Assembly (NCBI GenBank): GCA_017467965.1
Contig: JAFUJZ010000013.1
Coordinates: forward strand, 4,977 to 68,976
DNA from: Clostridia bacterium
GTDB taxonomy: Bacteria > Bacillota_A > Clostridia > UMGS1883
DNA length: 64,000 bases
Direction of reading: 5' to 3'
Part shown: positions 25,762 to 33,972 of the stretch, piece after piece
Numbering within the stretch: the first letter of the stretch is position 1
Layout of the letters: each line of letters begins with the position of its first letter
Made by a program: the position numbers and the translations under genes
Notes under the pieces: model-generated
Database searches by the model: none
What the model saw: only the letters and a program-made list of their open reading frames with translations
Told to the model about the DNA's origin: nothing

Positions 25762-26427
25762 TTACAAAATCTCCTTGACCTTTAAGAGTATCTCCTCACT
25801 AATACTTTCAATAGTTCTCAAATTATCACAGGGGGCGCAATCGATACGTGTCCAGTTCTGATGCTTTGCCACAAAATGAGCGTTGTCATAGCTTGCCTTA
25901 AGATAACCCAGGTCGCTTTCGTGAATATCCTTAGCATCCTGCCCTGTAATCTTGTTTTTTCTTGCCTCGTTAAGTCGTGCCGAAATAGCGGGAGGCATAT
26001 CCAAAAACAGTACCATGTCGGGCTTGGGAAGCCCCATTTTTTCGTACTCAAAATCATACAGCCAGTTTATGTATGCTTCCTTTTCGGAATCAGTTGCCAT
26101 TTTTGATGCCTGATGCACCATATTGCTGGTGACATATCTGTCAGCAATAACAATACCTTCATTTAAAAACTCGCCCCATTTTGTTTTATATGACGCAAAG
26201 CGGTCAACAGCAAAAAATGCCGATGCAGTATAGGGGTTAACATCATATGCGCTTTTACCAAAATCGCCCCTTAAATACATTTTAACCAAACTTGAAGACT
26301 CCGACTCATAATCCGGAAAAGAAATACGCAAAACCTTATATCCCGCATTTTTTAATCCGTTATACAAGTTTTCAGTCTGCGTTTCCTTACCGCTGCAATC
26401 AACGCCTTCTATAACAATAAGTGGCAT
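25762..26427 (-). CDS. tmk: Thymidylate kinase-family deoxynucleotide kinase
   Basis: 221 aa from the ATG at 26427 (SD GGAGGTGTTT), dropping an upstream in-frame extension that overlaps thyX. P-loop variant IEGVDCSGKETQTENLYNGL (GxxxxGKxT), the DR motif in AVDRFASYK and ADRYVTSN, and the lid region NEARKNKITGQDAKDIHE. It phosphorylates dTMP to dTDP. It is 14 nt downstream of thyX, the flavin thymidylate synthase, so two consecutive steps of dTTP synthesis are linked. The long lid and spacing differ from classical Tmk and match a variant common in Clostridia. Confidence 0.87.
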   Translation of the reverse strand: MPLIVIEGVDCSGKETQTENLYNGLKNAGYKVLRISFPDYESESSSLVKMYLRGDFGKSAYDVNPYTASAFFAVDRFASYKTKWGEFLNEGIVIADRYVTSNMVHQASKMATDSEKEAYINWLYDFEYEKMGLPKPDMVLFLDMPPAISARLNEARKNKITGQDAKDIHESDLGYLKASYDNAHFVAKHQNWTRIDCAPCDNLRTIESISEEILLKVKEIL

Positions 26428-26441
26428 ACCAAACACCTCCG

Positions 26442-27200
26442 TTACATGTTGAGATACAATTCTCTCTTTTCCTTTGCTTTGCCGCAGCTCATTTTGCCCT
26501 CGGGGCATCCGCCTGCAACACAGGGAGGACCTGCCTTCTTGAAAAGATTTGGAGCAACCTTTTTCACAAGGCGGAGCATTTCATCACTGAGTGCTCTTAT
26601 TTCCCACTGAGCTCTTTCGCACGAGCGGTGGTTAAAGAAGTTTTTAAGGCTTCTAACGTTCATTGTAACAACCATTTTTGTTTCACAGGCATTGGGCAAC
26701 ACAAAGCGTGCATCTTCGATTGCCTTTTTCTTTGATGCTGTCTTTGCAGCCTTTTCGTCCATACCCGATGCAACCATTTCATCATAATGCTTTTTACTCA
26801 AAATATCAGTAAGACGGTTGTAATCCTCCATATCCTTTTCCATTGCTTTCACAAAAATCTCCTTTGCCTCGGGCACGGCTTCGATTTCGGGAGGCAGTAT
26901 GTATTCAAACATACTTTCGGACACATATCTCTGGCTCTTTACGGAGTAGCTTGCAATTCTGTGTCTTGTTATCTGAGCGAGCAAAGAACGGCTCACACCT
27001 TCAATCGCAAAGGTGAAAGTCACATGCTCTGTAGGGCTGTCATGACCCAAGCCTGCGAGCATATCAAGAAAGCTTTCAATTTTCTCTTCTGTAAGATTAT
27101 CCATAATCTCGGTTGCAGGCGATGCCGAATAGCATAATTTTGCTGCAGCGGCAATCACTCTTTCGGGATCGGGTGTATGTGCAATAAGTTCTACTTTCAT
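26442..27200 (-). CDS. thyX: FAD-dependent thymidylate synthase
   Basis: 252 aa. ThyX makes dTMP from dUMP using methylene-THF and FADH2. The signature [15 protein letters not shown] (RHRxxSxxxxSxRY, about 77-91) is complete. [31 protein letters not shown] precedes it. The terminal region ([17 protein letters not shown]) contains the conserved substrate-binding Arg. SD AAAAGGAG. Upstream lies REP-like repeat copy 2. No thyA is seen in the window. Confidence 0.96.
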   Translation of the reverse strand: MKVELIAHTPDPERVIAAAAKLCYSASPATEIMDNLTEEKIESFLDMLAGLGHDSPTEHVTFTFAIEGVSRSLLAQITRHRIASYSVKSQRYVSESMFEYILPPEIEAVPEAKEIFVKAMEKDMEDYNRLTDILSKKHYDEMVASGMDEKAAKTASKKKAIEDARFVLPNACETKMVVTMNVRSLKNFFNHRSCERAQWEIRALSDEMLRLVKKVAPNLFKKAGPPCVAGGCPEGKMSCGKAKEKRELYLNM

Positions 27201-27223
27201 AATCTAATCTCCTTTTCTATTTG

Positions 27224-27268
27224 CCTTCCCCTTGAGGGAAAGGTGTCGCCAAAGGCTACGGATAGGTG
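27224..27268. repeat. REP-like palindromic repeat, copy 2
   Basis: CCTTCCCC-TTGA-GGGAAAGG followed by TGTCGCC-AAA-GGCTACG and GATAGGTG. It is the same element as copy 1 at 23154-23198, with base changes in both stems. It lies between the tagA stop and thyX start. Confidence 0.8.
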
Positions 27269-27275
27269 TTTCACC

Positions 27276-28013
27276 TTATTTGTCCTGCTTGTACTTCCAG
27301 CCTTTAAATAATACCTTTAATGCAAACACAGGCAAAGCCGTCATTCGCTTAAATCTCCAAGGCTCCTTTTTAAGGCGGTAAAACCACTCCAAGCCATGCT
27401 TGCAGTAAAACTCAGGTGCTCTTTCAACAGTGCCCGAAAACACATCCAAGCATCCGCCTGCACCAATCATCGCCTTAACATCCAGCTTTTCACGGTTGTC
27501 ATAAATCCAGTTTTCCTGCTTTGGAAAGCCAAGACAAACCAGTAACAAATCAGGTTTTTTAGAGTTGATATCGTTTATGACTTCGCTATCATCCTTAAAA
27601 TATCCGTCATGGGTGCCTGCGATTTTTATGCCGGGATAATCCTTCAAAAGATTTTCACCTGCTTTTTCACTAACACCGGGCTTTGACCCCAAAAGATAAA
27701 GGCTCAAACCTTTTTGTGCCATAAAGGGGAAAATCGTCTTCAACAAATCAAAGCCCGCAACTCTTTCGGGAAGAGAGTTTCTCAATATTTTCGCTCCGTA
27801 TACAACACCGATACCGTCAGCAATTATCAGATCTGCACTATTGAGTTTATCCATAAACTCACTGTTTCTCGACGCGTATAAAATTATCTCTGAATTAGGC
27901 GTATAAATAACCTTTTTGCCCTCTGTTTCAAAAAAGCTCATGGCAATGTCCTTTGCCTCATCCATTGTTATGCGGTCTATTTTTGCGCCCAATATATTAA
28001 CTTTTTTCGTCAT
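27276..28013 (-). CDS. tagA: WecG/TagA/CpsF family glycosyltransferase
   Basis: 245 aa from the ATG at 28013 (SD AAGGAG, 9-nt spacing). GT26 family: transfers N-acetylmannosamine-type sugar to undecaprenyl-PP-GlcNAc, the second step of wall teichoic acid or related polymer linkage-unit synthesis, at the inner membrane face. Motifs: YTPNSEIILYASRN, LIIADGIGVVYGAKIL with the catalytic Asp region, LLLVCLGFPKQENWI, and the C-terminal membrane-association part GLEWFYRLKKEPWRFKRM. No other teichoic acid genes are nearby, so the acceptor is inferred. Confidence 0.88.
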   Translation of the reverse strand: MTKKVNILGAKIDRITMDEAKDIAMSFFETEGKKVIYTPNSEIILYASRNSEFMDKLNSADLIIADGIGVVYGAKILRNSLPERVAGFDLLKTIFPFMAQKGLSLYLLGSKPGVSEKAGENLLKDYPGIKIAGTHDGYFKDDSEVINDINSKKPDLLLVCLGFPKQENWIYDNREKLDVKAMIGAGGCLDVFSGTVERAPEFYCKHGLEWFYRLKKEPWRFKRMTALPVFALKVLFKGWKYKQDK

Positions 28014-28051
28014 TTGCACCAGCTCCTTGTGCATATAAAACTTCACTATAA

Positions 28052-28080
28052 ATCATACCACTTTTTTCAACCTTTCGCAA
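28052..28080 (-). promoter_or_regulatory. Sigma-A promoter upstream of tagA and the following genes
   Basis: -35 TTGCGA (28075-28080), 17-nt spacer, -10 TATGAT (28052-28057), minus strand. Confidence 0.7.
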
Positions 28081-28087
28081 CATAAAG

Positions 28088-28116
28088 TTGAAATTTATTT
28101 GCTGTTATGATAGAAT
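28088..28116 (+). promoter_or_regulatory. Sigma-A promoter of the GTPase-NYN fusion gene
   Basis: -35 TTGAAA (28088-28093), 17-nt spacer, -10 TAGAAT (28111-28116). Leader is about 28 nt; no attenuator of the tet(M) type is seen. Confidence 0.75.
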
Positions 28117-28150
28117 TATCTCGTTAATTGTTTCAAGGAGGTGTATACTC

Positions 28151-30742
28151 ATGAAAAAACTTGTTATCGGCATTCTCGCTCATGTTGACAGCGGTAAAAC
28201 AACCTTGTCCGAAGCCGTGCTTCATCATACAGGTGCAATAAGACGTCTTGGCAGAGTTGACCATAAGGACACATTTTTAGATAACAATGACCTCGAGCGC
28301 GAACGCGGCATTACGATTTTTTCAAAAGAGGCACGTTTTGAAACGGCTCAGACCTCCTTTACTCTTCTTGATACTCCCGGACATGTGGATTTTTCAGCGG
28401 AAGCCGAGCGTACACTTTCAGTACTCGACTATGCAGTGCTTGTTGTGTCAGGCTCCGAAAAAGTACAAAGCCACACAGTAACGTTGTGGAAGCTTCTGAA
28501 AAAATATAATATCCCCACCTTTGTTTTTGTCAACAAAATGGACATAACACACTACTCCAAGGACGAAATATTGGAATCTGTTCAATCTGAGCTTGACATG
28601 GGCTGTGTTGATTTTACTTCTCTTGATTTTGAAGATATCGGCTCATGTGACGAAATTCTTCTCAACCTTTATCTTGAAGAAGGCGAAATTGATACAAAAG
28701 ACATTTCCTACGCTATAAAAAGGCGCAGTGTTTTCCCTGTAATCTTCGGCTCAGCATTAAAGGAAGAGGGCGTTGACACTCTTTTGGATATACTTGACAC
28801 ATACACCTTTATGCCCTACTCTTCCCCCGCTTTTGGCGCAAAGGTTTTCAAAATAACAGAGGATGAGCGTGGCAACCGACTTACCCATATGAAAATAACA
28901 GGGGGTACACTTTCTGCCCGTGACGAAATCGAAAAGGACGGCATGTGCGAAAAGGTTAACGAAATACGTATTTATTCAGGTGCAAAATATCGCAGCTCAG
29001 GCACTGTATCACAGGGTGATGTGTGTGCCGTAACAGGTCTTACAAAAACCTTTCCCGGGCAAGGCTTAGGTATTGAACATAGTTCAGAGGCTCTTACCCA
29101 GACGCCACTGTTTTCGTACTCGGTTATTCTTCCCGAGGGGGTTGACCCACTTAGTGCAATGAACACCCTCAAAAAGCTTGAAGAGGAAGAAACACAGCTT
29201 AACATAACATGGAACGAACAAACACACGAGATTTCCCTCAGCCTTATGGGCGAGGTTCAGCTCGAGGTTTTAAAAAACATCATAAAATCACGCTTTGACC
29301 TTGATGTAGAATTTGCACAAGGCAAAATCATATATAAAGAAACTATCCAAAATACCGTTGAAGGCATCGGTCACTATGAGCCGCTTCGCCATTATGCAGA
29401 GGTGCACTTAAGGTTAGAGCCGGGCAAAAAAGGCACCGGACTTGTCTTTGATACAGACTGCAGCGAAGAACTCCTCGCCAAAAACTGGCAGAATTTAGTT
29501 CTCACTCATCTTAGAGAAAAACGCCACAAGGGCGTTCTCACAGGTTCACCTATAACAGATATGAAAATCACCTTAGTCTCCGGCAAAGCACATTTAAAGC
29601 ACACCGAAGGCGGCGACTTCCGTCAAGCTACCTACCGTGCGGTAAGGCAAGGCTTAATGCAGGCTGAAAGCGTACTTTTAGAGCCTTGGTATGACTTTTC
29701 GGTAACGCTTCCCTCTGAAAACGTGGGCAGACTTATGACCGATATCACCCGCATGGGCGGCCTTGTTTCATCCCCCGAACTTTTAAACGAAAAAACAAGC
29801 ATGGTCCGTGGCTCTGCCCCCATATCTGGTATGCACGGTTATGATATGGAGCTGACAGCATACACAAAAGGCACAGGCAAACTGGAGTGCTCTTTCTCCG
29901 GCTACGGTAAAACACCAAATCAGGAGGAGGCGGTTTTGGCTATAGGCTACGACCCCGAAGCTGATTTATATAACTCACCCGATTCGGTATTCTGTTCCGG
30001 TGGCGCAGGCTTTACCGTGAAGTGGTACGACGTTGAAAAATACATGCACCTTGGCAAAGAAAAAACCGCCGAGCGTGTTTACAAAGCTACCACGGGCGGT
30101 GGAAAAACAGGCGTTATCGATGAGGACGAGCTTATCAAAATTTTTGAAGCCACCTACGGCAAGATTGAAAGAAAGCTCCCTCAACAGATGAAAACCGTTA
30201 AAAAAGAGTTGGGCGATTACGTAGAACGTAAAAAGAAACCCATGGGCTCTGATTATCTTTTAATCGACGGCTACAACATTATCTTTGCTGACGAAAACCT
30301 CAGGAAAGTCTCCCAAACATCGCTTTCTGATGCAAGAGGTCTTTTAATTGACATGGCATCCACCTACAACAGCTTAAAGCAAATTGAGGTAATAGTCGTC
30401 TTTGACGCTTACCGCGTAAAGGGCAATCAGGGCAGTGTTGAGAGCCACGGCAACATAAACGTTGTGTACACAAAAGAGGCGGAAACCGCCGATGCCTATA
30501 TTGAAAAAGTTACGCATGAGCTGGTCAAAAACCACCGTGTCCGTGTTGCCACAAGTGACAACCTAGAGCAGGTCATCATACTGGGTAACAACGCTCTTCG
30601 TATGAGTGCACGCGAATTTTTTGCCGAAATAAAAGAAGCTCAAAGCGAAATCCGTTCAATAATAAGACAAAGTAACATCGAAAACAAAACTCTCGACAAC
30701 ACGGTACTGACAGAAGAAATTATCAAAAAGTTTCAAAGCTAA
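28151..30742 (+). CDS. TetM-like translational GTPase fused to a YacP/Rae1-like NYN ribonuclease
   Basis: 863 aa from the ATG at 28151 (SD CAAGGAGGTG). Residues about 1-690 are an EF-G/ribosomal-protection-type GTPase: G1 AHVDSGKTT, G2 region with RERGITI, G3 DTPGHVDF, G4 NKMD, G5 GSAL, then domains II-V. Residues 698-863 are a full NYN_YacP domain: DYLLIDGYNIIF, VIVVFDAYRVKG, YTKEAETADAYIEK, VATSDNLEQVIILG and ALRMSAREF, keeping the putative catalytic Asp residues. B. subtilis Rae1 (YacP) is a separate protein that cleaves mRNA in the ribosomal A site. The domain IV loop reads LKHTEGGDFR, EF-G-like, not the tetracycline-displacing SPVSTP-type loop, so drug resistance is doubtful. Confidence 0.92.
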   Translation: MKKLVIGILAHVDSGKTTLSEAVLHHTGAIRRLGRVDHKDTFLDNNDLERERGITIFSKEARFETAQTSFTLLDTPGHVDFSAEAERTLSVLDYAVLVVSGSEKVQSHTVTLWKLLKKYNIPTFVFVNKMDITHYSKDEILESVQSELDMGCVDFTSLDFEDIGSCDEILLNLYLEEGEIDTKDISYAIKRRSVFPVIFGSALKEEGVDTLLDILDTYTFMPYSSPAFGAKVFKITEDERGNRLTHMKITGGTLSARDEIEKDGMCEKVNEIRIYSGAKYRSSGTVSQGDVCAVTGLTKTFPGQGLGIEHSSEALTQTPLFSYSVILPEGVDPLSAMNTLKKLEEEETQLNITWNEQTHEISLSLMGEVQLEVLKNIIKSRFDLDVEFAQGKIIYKETIQNTVEGIGHYEPLRHYAEVHLRLEPGKKGTGLVFDTDCSEELLAKNWQNLVLTHLREKRHKGVLTGSPITDMKITLVSGKAHLKHTEGGDFRQATYRAVRQGLMQAESVLLEPWYDFSVTLPSENVGRLMTDITRMGGLVSSPELLNEKTSMVRGSAPISGMHGYDMELTAYTKGTGKLECSFSGYGKTPNQEEAVLAIGYDPEADLYNSPDSVFCSGGAGFTVKWYDVEKYMHLGKEKTAERVYKATTGGGKTGVIDEDELIKIFEATYGKIERKLPQQMKTVKKELGDYVERKKKPMGSDYLLIDGYNIIFADENLRKVSQTSLSDARGLLIDMASTYNSLKQIEVIVVFDAYRVKGNQGSVESHGNINVVYTKEAETADAYIEKVTHELVKNHRVRVATSDNLEQVIILGNNALRMSAREFFAEIKEAQSEIRSIIRQSNIENKTLDNTVLTEEIIKKFQS

Positions 30743-30767
30743 AGGCGTGTCTGTTGACACGCCTTTT
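30741..30767. terminator. Bidirectional terminator after the GTPase-NYN gene
   Basis: Stem AAAGGCGTGTC / GACACGCCTTT with a 4-nt loop, between convergent genes. Confidence 0.85.
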
Positions 30768-31293
30768 ACATTTTAAATTCCTCTATTAAGCAATCATTTA
30801 TATGCGCTATAATTTCTATTGCTTTGGTCATATCAAAATTTCTGTATTTTGCGGCAGCGTGAAAGCAGCCATGTATCATTGTTGTAAGCACAATATCCTT
30901 TTCAATATCTTTTTCGTATTGGGGTCTGTACTGATATATCAGCTGCTTAATTTTTTCTTCAAGTCTGTACGCAAGCGTACCGTACCTATTGCCCGAAAAC
31001 AGTGTAGTAAAAATATCCGCTTTTTCAAACATTATCAGTGCCATTCTTTTAGTTGCTTCCCCCGTGAGCCATTCCGAGGGCTCTATACTGTAAAGTACGG
31101 CGTCAATTGCCTCGTTTTCAAGCTGTTCCGACAAATCAAACACGCTGCTAAAGTGATTGTAAAATGTGGCTTTATTTATCATTGCACTGTCTGCAAGTTC
31201 TTTAACCGTTATCTTTTCCAAGTCCTTTTTCTTTCTTATTTCCATAAAAGCATCAACTATACATTTTCTTGTTCTCTGTATTCGCAAATCCAT
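30766..31293 (-). CDS. TetR/AcrR family transcriptional regulator
   Basis: 175 aa. N-terminal HTH (about 8-55): RTRKCIVDAFMEIRKKKDLEKITVKELADSAMINKATFYNHF, with the canonical TFYxHF end. The C-terminal ligand domain (about 70-170) resembles the TetR_C_8/33 group. Divergent from glgB with overlapping promoters, so autoregulation and control of glgB are plausible. It is also convergent with the GTPase-NYN gene. No effector can be inferred. Confidence 0.9.
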   Translation of the reverse strand: MDLRIQRTRKCIVDAFMEIRKKKDLEKITVKELADSAMINKATFYNHFSSVFDLSEQLENEAIDAVLYSIEPSEWLTGEATKRMALIMFEKADIFTTLFSGNRYGTLAYRLEEKIKQLIYQYRPQYEKDIEKDIVLTTMIHGCFHAAAKYRNFDMTKAIEIIAHINDCLIEEFKM

Positions 31294-31359
31294 TTTATCA
31301 CCTTTTTCAACACTTTTTTCTTTTCGTATAACAACGCAACTAATATTATTTATTGCTTA

Positions 31360-31415
31360 TTGCGCCACTATATATTTCATACTATAATTATATCAAGATA
31401 ATCAACTACAGTCAA
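31360..31415. promoter_or_regulatory. Overlapping opposed promoters of tetR and glgB
   Basis: Plus strand (glgB): TTGCGC (31360-31365), 17-nt spacer, TATAAT (31383-31388). Minus strand (tetR): TTGACT (31410-31415), 17-nt spacer, TATAAT (31387-31392). The two -10 boxes overlap by 2 bp, so polymerase can occupy only one promoter at a time. Confidence 0.7.
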
Positions 31416-31447
31416 TTATTTTCACACTAATATAAAAGGAGTAAAAT

Positions 31448-33229
31448 ATGGATATACAAAATTTTTACAAAGGTTTTTCCTTTGATTGTTATGAATACTT
31501 AGGCTGTCATTTAGAAAACGGCGGTGCAGTTTTCCGTACCTTTGCACCGAATGCAAAGTCTATAAGCGTTATAGGCAGCTTCAACGGTTGGAACGAAACC
31601 CCCATGAAGAAAACTCTTGATGGCAACTTTTGGGAGGTGTTTGTACCTAACGCCCAAGACGGCGACATGTACAAATACCGCATTGACAAAGCAGACAACC
31701 GCACAATTGACCACGCTGACCCCTTTGGTTACGGCATGGAGTTGCGCCCTAAAAACGCCTCAATTATACGTGATATGTCCTCATATATCTTTCACGATGA
31801 ATCATGGCTGAAAAACCGCTCTGCCATGCACAACAAGCCACTTAATATTTACGAAATACATGCGGGCAGTTGGAAAACAAATTCCCAAAACGAAAACGGT
31901 TGGTATAATTACTCACAGCTTGCCGATTTAATTATCCCCTACCTAAAAGAATTTGGCTATAACTACATAGAACTAATGCCTATTTGTGAGCACCCTTGTG
32001 ACAATTCGTGGGGTTATCAGATAACAGGATTCTTTTCGCCCACATCACGTTACGGCAATGCAGATGATTTAAAAGCTTTTATTGACAAATGTCATCAAAA
32101 CAATATCGGTGTTATACTTGACTTTGTTCCCGTGCACTTTGCAGTAGATGATTATGCACTTGAAAAATATGACGGAACTCCACTTTTTGAATACCCCCAT
32201 CCCGACGTAGGCTACAGCGAATGGTCAAGCCACAATTTTAACCACGCACGCGGAGAGGTCAGAAGCTTTCTTAATTCTGCCGCAAATTACTGGATAAAGG
32301 AATATCACTTTGACGGATTACGTATGGATGCAATAAGCCGTATTATTTACTGGCAAGGCAATGAAGAGCGTGGAATTAACCTTGACGGCGTAAACTTCAT
32401 AAAACAGCTTAATCACACGCTTAAATCAATGTATCCGTCAATTATTCTTGCCGCCGAGGATTCTTCAGCTTACCCTGACGTAACAAAAAGTGTTCTTCAA
32501 AGCGGACTCGGCTTTGACTATAAATGGGACATGGGCTGGATGAACGATACTTTAGAATATTTCAAGCTCGACCCATATTTCCGCTCAGGAGCATATCATA
32601 ATCTCACATTTTCAATGATGTATTATTATTCCGATAATTTTATGCTTCCGCTTTCTCATGACGAAACCGTTCACGGCAAAGCTACGATTATACAAAAAAT
32701 GAACGGTGACTATGAAAAAAAGTTCCCACAGACAAGAGCCCTGTACACGTACATGTACTCTCATCCGGGAAAAAAGCTCAATTTTATGGGCAACGAGATT
32801 GCCCAGTTCCGAGAGTGGGACGAAAACCGTGAGCAGGATTGGGATATGTTAAAATACCCACTTCATGATGCGTTTCATCGTTTTATGCACGATTTAAACC
32901 ATGTGTATCTCTCACATAGTGCATTATGGGAAAAGGATTTTTCTCAAGGGGGCTTCGAATGGGTCAACTGTCATATGGAAAACCAATGCTCATACGCTTT
33001 TTTGCGCAAAAGTAATATTGAAACAATGCTTTGTGCTTTTAACTTTTCGGGTGTTGAACAAAAGATAAAGCTTAACTTAAACTGCAAAAGCTTAAAGTGC
33101 CTTATCGCATCTGACCGTGATATCTACGGCGGAGAAACTCACTACGATAAAGACACAATCCGTTTATATAAAAATCAGATCAATCTTACTCTCCCACCTT
33201 TTGCATCACATATTTATCTTGTAAAATAG
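31448..33229 (+). CDS. glgB: 1,4-alpha-glucan branching enzyme (GH13_9)
   Basis: 593 aa, shorter than the common 630-730 aa. N-terminal CBM48 (about 15-105, GAVFRTFAPNAKSISVIGSFNGWNE). Catalytic barrel with NIYEIHAGSWK, YIELMPICEHPCDNSWGYQITGFFSPTSRYG, nucleophile Asp in FDGLRMDAIS, acid/base Glu in ILAAEDSSAYP, and the third Asp in LPLSHDETVHGK. C-terminal beta domain about 500-593. It introduces alpha-1,6 branches in glycogen. No glgA/C/P genes accompany it, so it is a stand-alone branching enzyme under possible TetR control. Confidence 0.95.
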   Translation: MDIQNFYKGFSFDCYEYLGCHLENGGAVFRTFAPNAKSISVIGSFNGWNETPMKKTLDGNFWEVFVPNAQDGDMYKYRIDKADNRTIDHADPFGYGMELRPKNASIIRDMSSYIFHDESWLKNRSAMHNKPLNIYEIHAGSWKTNSQNENGWYNYSQLADLIIPYLKEFGYNYIELMPICEHPCDNSWGYQITGFFSPTSRYGNADDLKAFIDKCHQNNIGVILDFVPVHFAVDDYALEKYDGTPLFEYPHPDVGYSEWSSHNFNHARGEVRSFLNSAANYWIKEYHFDGLRMDAISRIIYWQGNEERGINLDGVNFIKQLNHTLKSMYPSIILAAEDSSAYPDVTKSVLQSGLGFDYKWDMGWMNDTLEYFKLDPYFRSGAYHNLTFSMMYYYSDNFMLPLSHDETVHGKATIIQKMNGDYEKKFPQTRALYTYMYSHPGKKLNFMGNEIAQFREWDENREQDWDMLKYPLHDAFHRFMHDLNHVYLSHSALWEKDFSQGGFEWVNCHMENQCSYAFLRKSNIETMLCAFNFSGVEQKIKLNLNCKSLKCLIASDRDIYGGETHYDKDTIRLYKNQINLTLPPFASHIYLVK

Positions 33230-33259
33230 CAAAAGCTCACGGATAATCCGTGAGCTTTT
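33226..33259. repeat. 34-bp direct repeat containing a terminator, left copy
   Basis: Includes the glgB stop codon and the hairpin AAGCTCACGG-ATAA-CCGTGAGCTT followed by six T, so it is the glgB terminator. The same 34 bases recur at 33969-34002, also containing the TAG stop of the gene there. Weaker similarity continues about 20 bases further. Confidence 0.85.
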
Positions 33260-33265
33260 TTGATA

Positions 33266-33337
33266 TCAATTTTCAAAACACAAGAGCTTATATGCCGATA
33301 CATCAAGTGCTTTTGCAATCTTAAAGAGAGTATTATA
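33266..33337 (-). pseudogene. 3' remnant of an XRE-type HTH gene
   Basis: Minus-strand translation reads YNTLFKIAKALDVSAYKLLC and a few more residues to a TGA at 33266. This is the typical end of an HTH_3 regulator (helices 4-5), with no N-terminal part. It lies just downstream of the complete XRE gene in another frame, so it is a decayed second copy. Confidence 0.6.
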
Positions 33338-33345
33338 TCACCCAA

Positions 33346-33588
33346 TCATTTAATTTCCTGTTCCAATTCAGAAAATTCGGGAGTATTGAAAAAGTCAATT
33401 AAAGTTATACCTAAACCGTCACACAACATTTTTATTGTTACAATTCCCGGATTTTGACTTTTTCCGTATAAAATACTTTTAATTGTAGATGGAGAAATGC
33501 CCGATTCTGTTGCCAAATGATTAATTGTTATTCTTTTCTCTTCACACAATGATAATATCCTATTTTTTACAACTGTATAGGTATTCAC
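33346..33588 (-). CDS. XRE family transcriptional regulator
   Basis: 80 aa. The start is GTG at 33588 with GGAGG 7 nt upstream. A single Cro/C1-type helix-turn-helix occupies almost the whole protein: VVKNRILSLCEEKRITINHLATESGISPSTIKSILYGKSQNPGIVTIKMLCDGLGITLIDFF. Divergent from a DUF6809 gene. A perfect palindrome GTCTA-N4-TAGAC (33614-33627) covers its own -10 box, suggesting autorepression. It is inside the segment bounded by the 34-bp direct repeats. Confidence 0.9.
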   Translation of the reverse strand: MNTYTVVKNRILSLCEEKRITINHLATESGISPSTIKSILYGKSQNPGIVTIKMLCDGLGITLIDFFNTPEFSELEQEIK

Positions 33589-33613
33589 TTCCTCGCCTCC
33601 GTCAAAAATTATG

Positions 33614-33683
33614 GTCTAATTATAGACTTTTATTATTGACACTTTAGGCGATATATGATACTATTTAGTCTATATAACGACTA
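33614..33683. promoter_or_regulatory. XRE/DUF6809 divergent promoter region with two operator-like dyads
   Basis: Plus strand: TTGACA (33636-33641), 17-nt spacer, TACTAT (33659-33664) for the DUF6809 gene. Minus strand: TATAAT inside the palindrome GTCTAATTATAGAC (33614-33627) for the XRE gene. A related dyad TAGTC-N8-GACTA (33666-33683) follows the plus -10. Both dyads share TAGAC/TAGTC half-sites. Confidence 0.6.
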
Positions 33684-33699
33684 TAACAGGAGTGATATC

Positions 33700-33972
33700 A
33701 TGAATTTTATTGACATGTTATACTACGGGGATATTGCCCCACGCGAAACCCCTATTCCTCCAACTGAAGAATATTTGAGATATACTCAGGCGATTACCAA
33801 ATGTGAAAAAAAGCTGTACGAACTGCTTTCCGATGAATCTCTGTCATTATTTCAAACCTTTTCTACGCTTTCCGACAACATAAATTATACGCTTAACAAA
33901 GAAAACTTCCGTATGGGTTTTCGTCTGGGTGCACAAATGATGATGGATGTCCTCAAATCAGATAACGAATAG
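33700..33972 (+). CDS. DUF6809 family small protein
   Basis: 90 aa from the ATG at 33700 (SD AGGAGTG). MLYYGDIAPRE at the start, a helical middle (ITKCEKKLYELLSDESLSLFQTF) and FRMGFRLGAQMMMDVL near the end match DUF6809, a family of small helical proteins of unknown function frequent in Clostridia and their mobile elements. It is paired with a divergent XRE regulator and lies in a repeat-flanked segment. Confidence 0.82.
   Translation: MNFIDMLYYGDIAPRETPIPPTEEYLRYTQAITKCEKKLYELLSDESLSLFQTFSTLSDNINYTLNKENFRMGFRLGAQMMMDVLKSDNE

Noticed and set aside
28151..30742. Tetracycline resistance gene tet(M)
   Set aside because: The domain IV tip is EF-G-like and there is a C-terminal NYN domain not present in Tet(M); no attenuator leader precedes it.
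31448..33229. Glycogen biosynthesis operon around glgB
   Set aside because: No glgA, glgC, glgD or glgP lies on either side; glgB ends in its own terminator.
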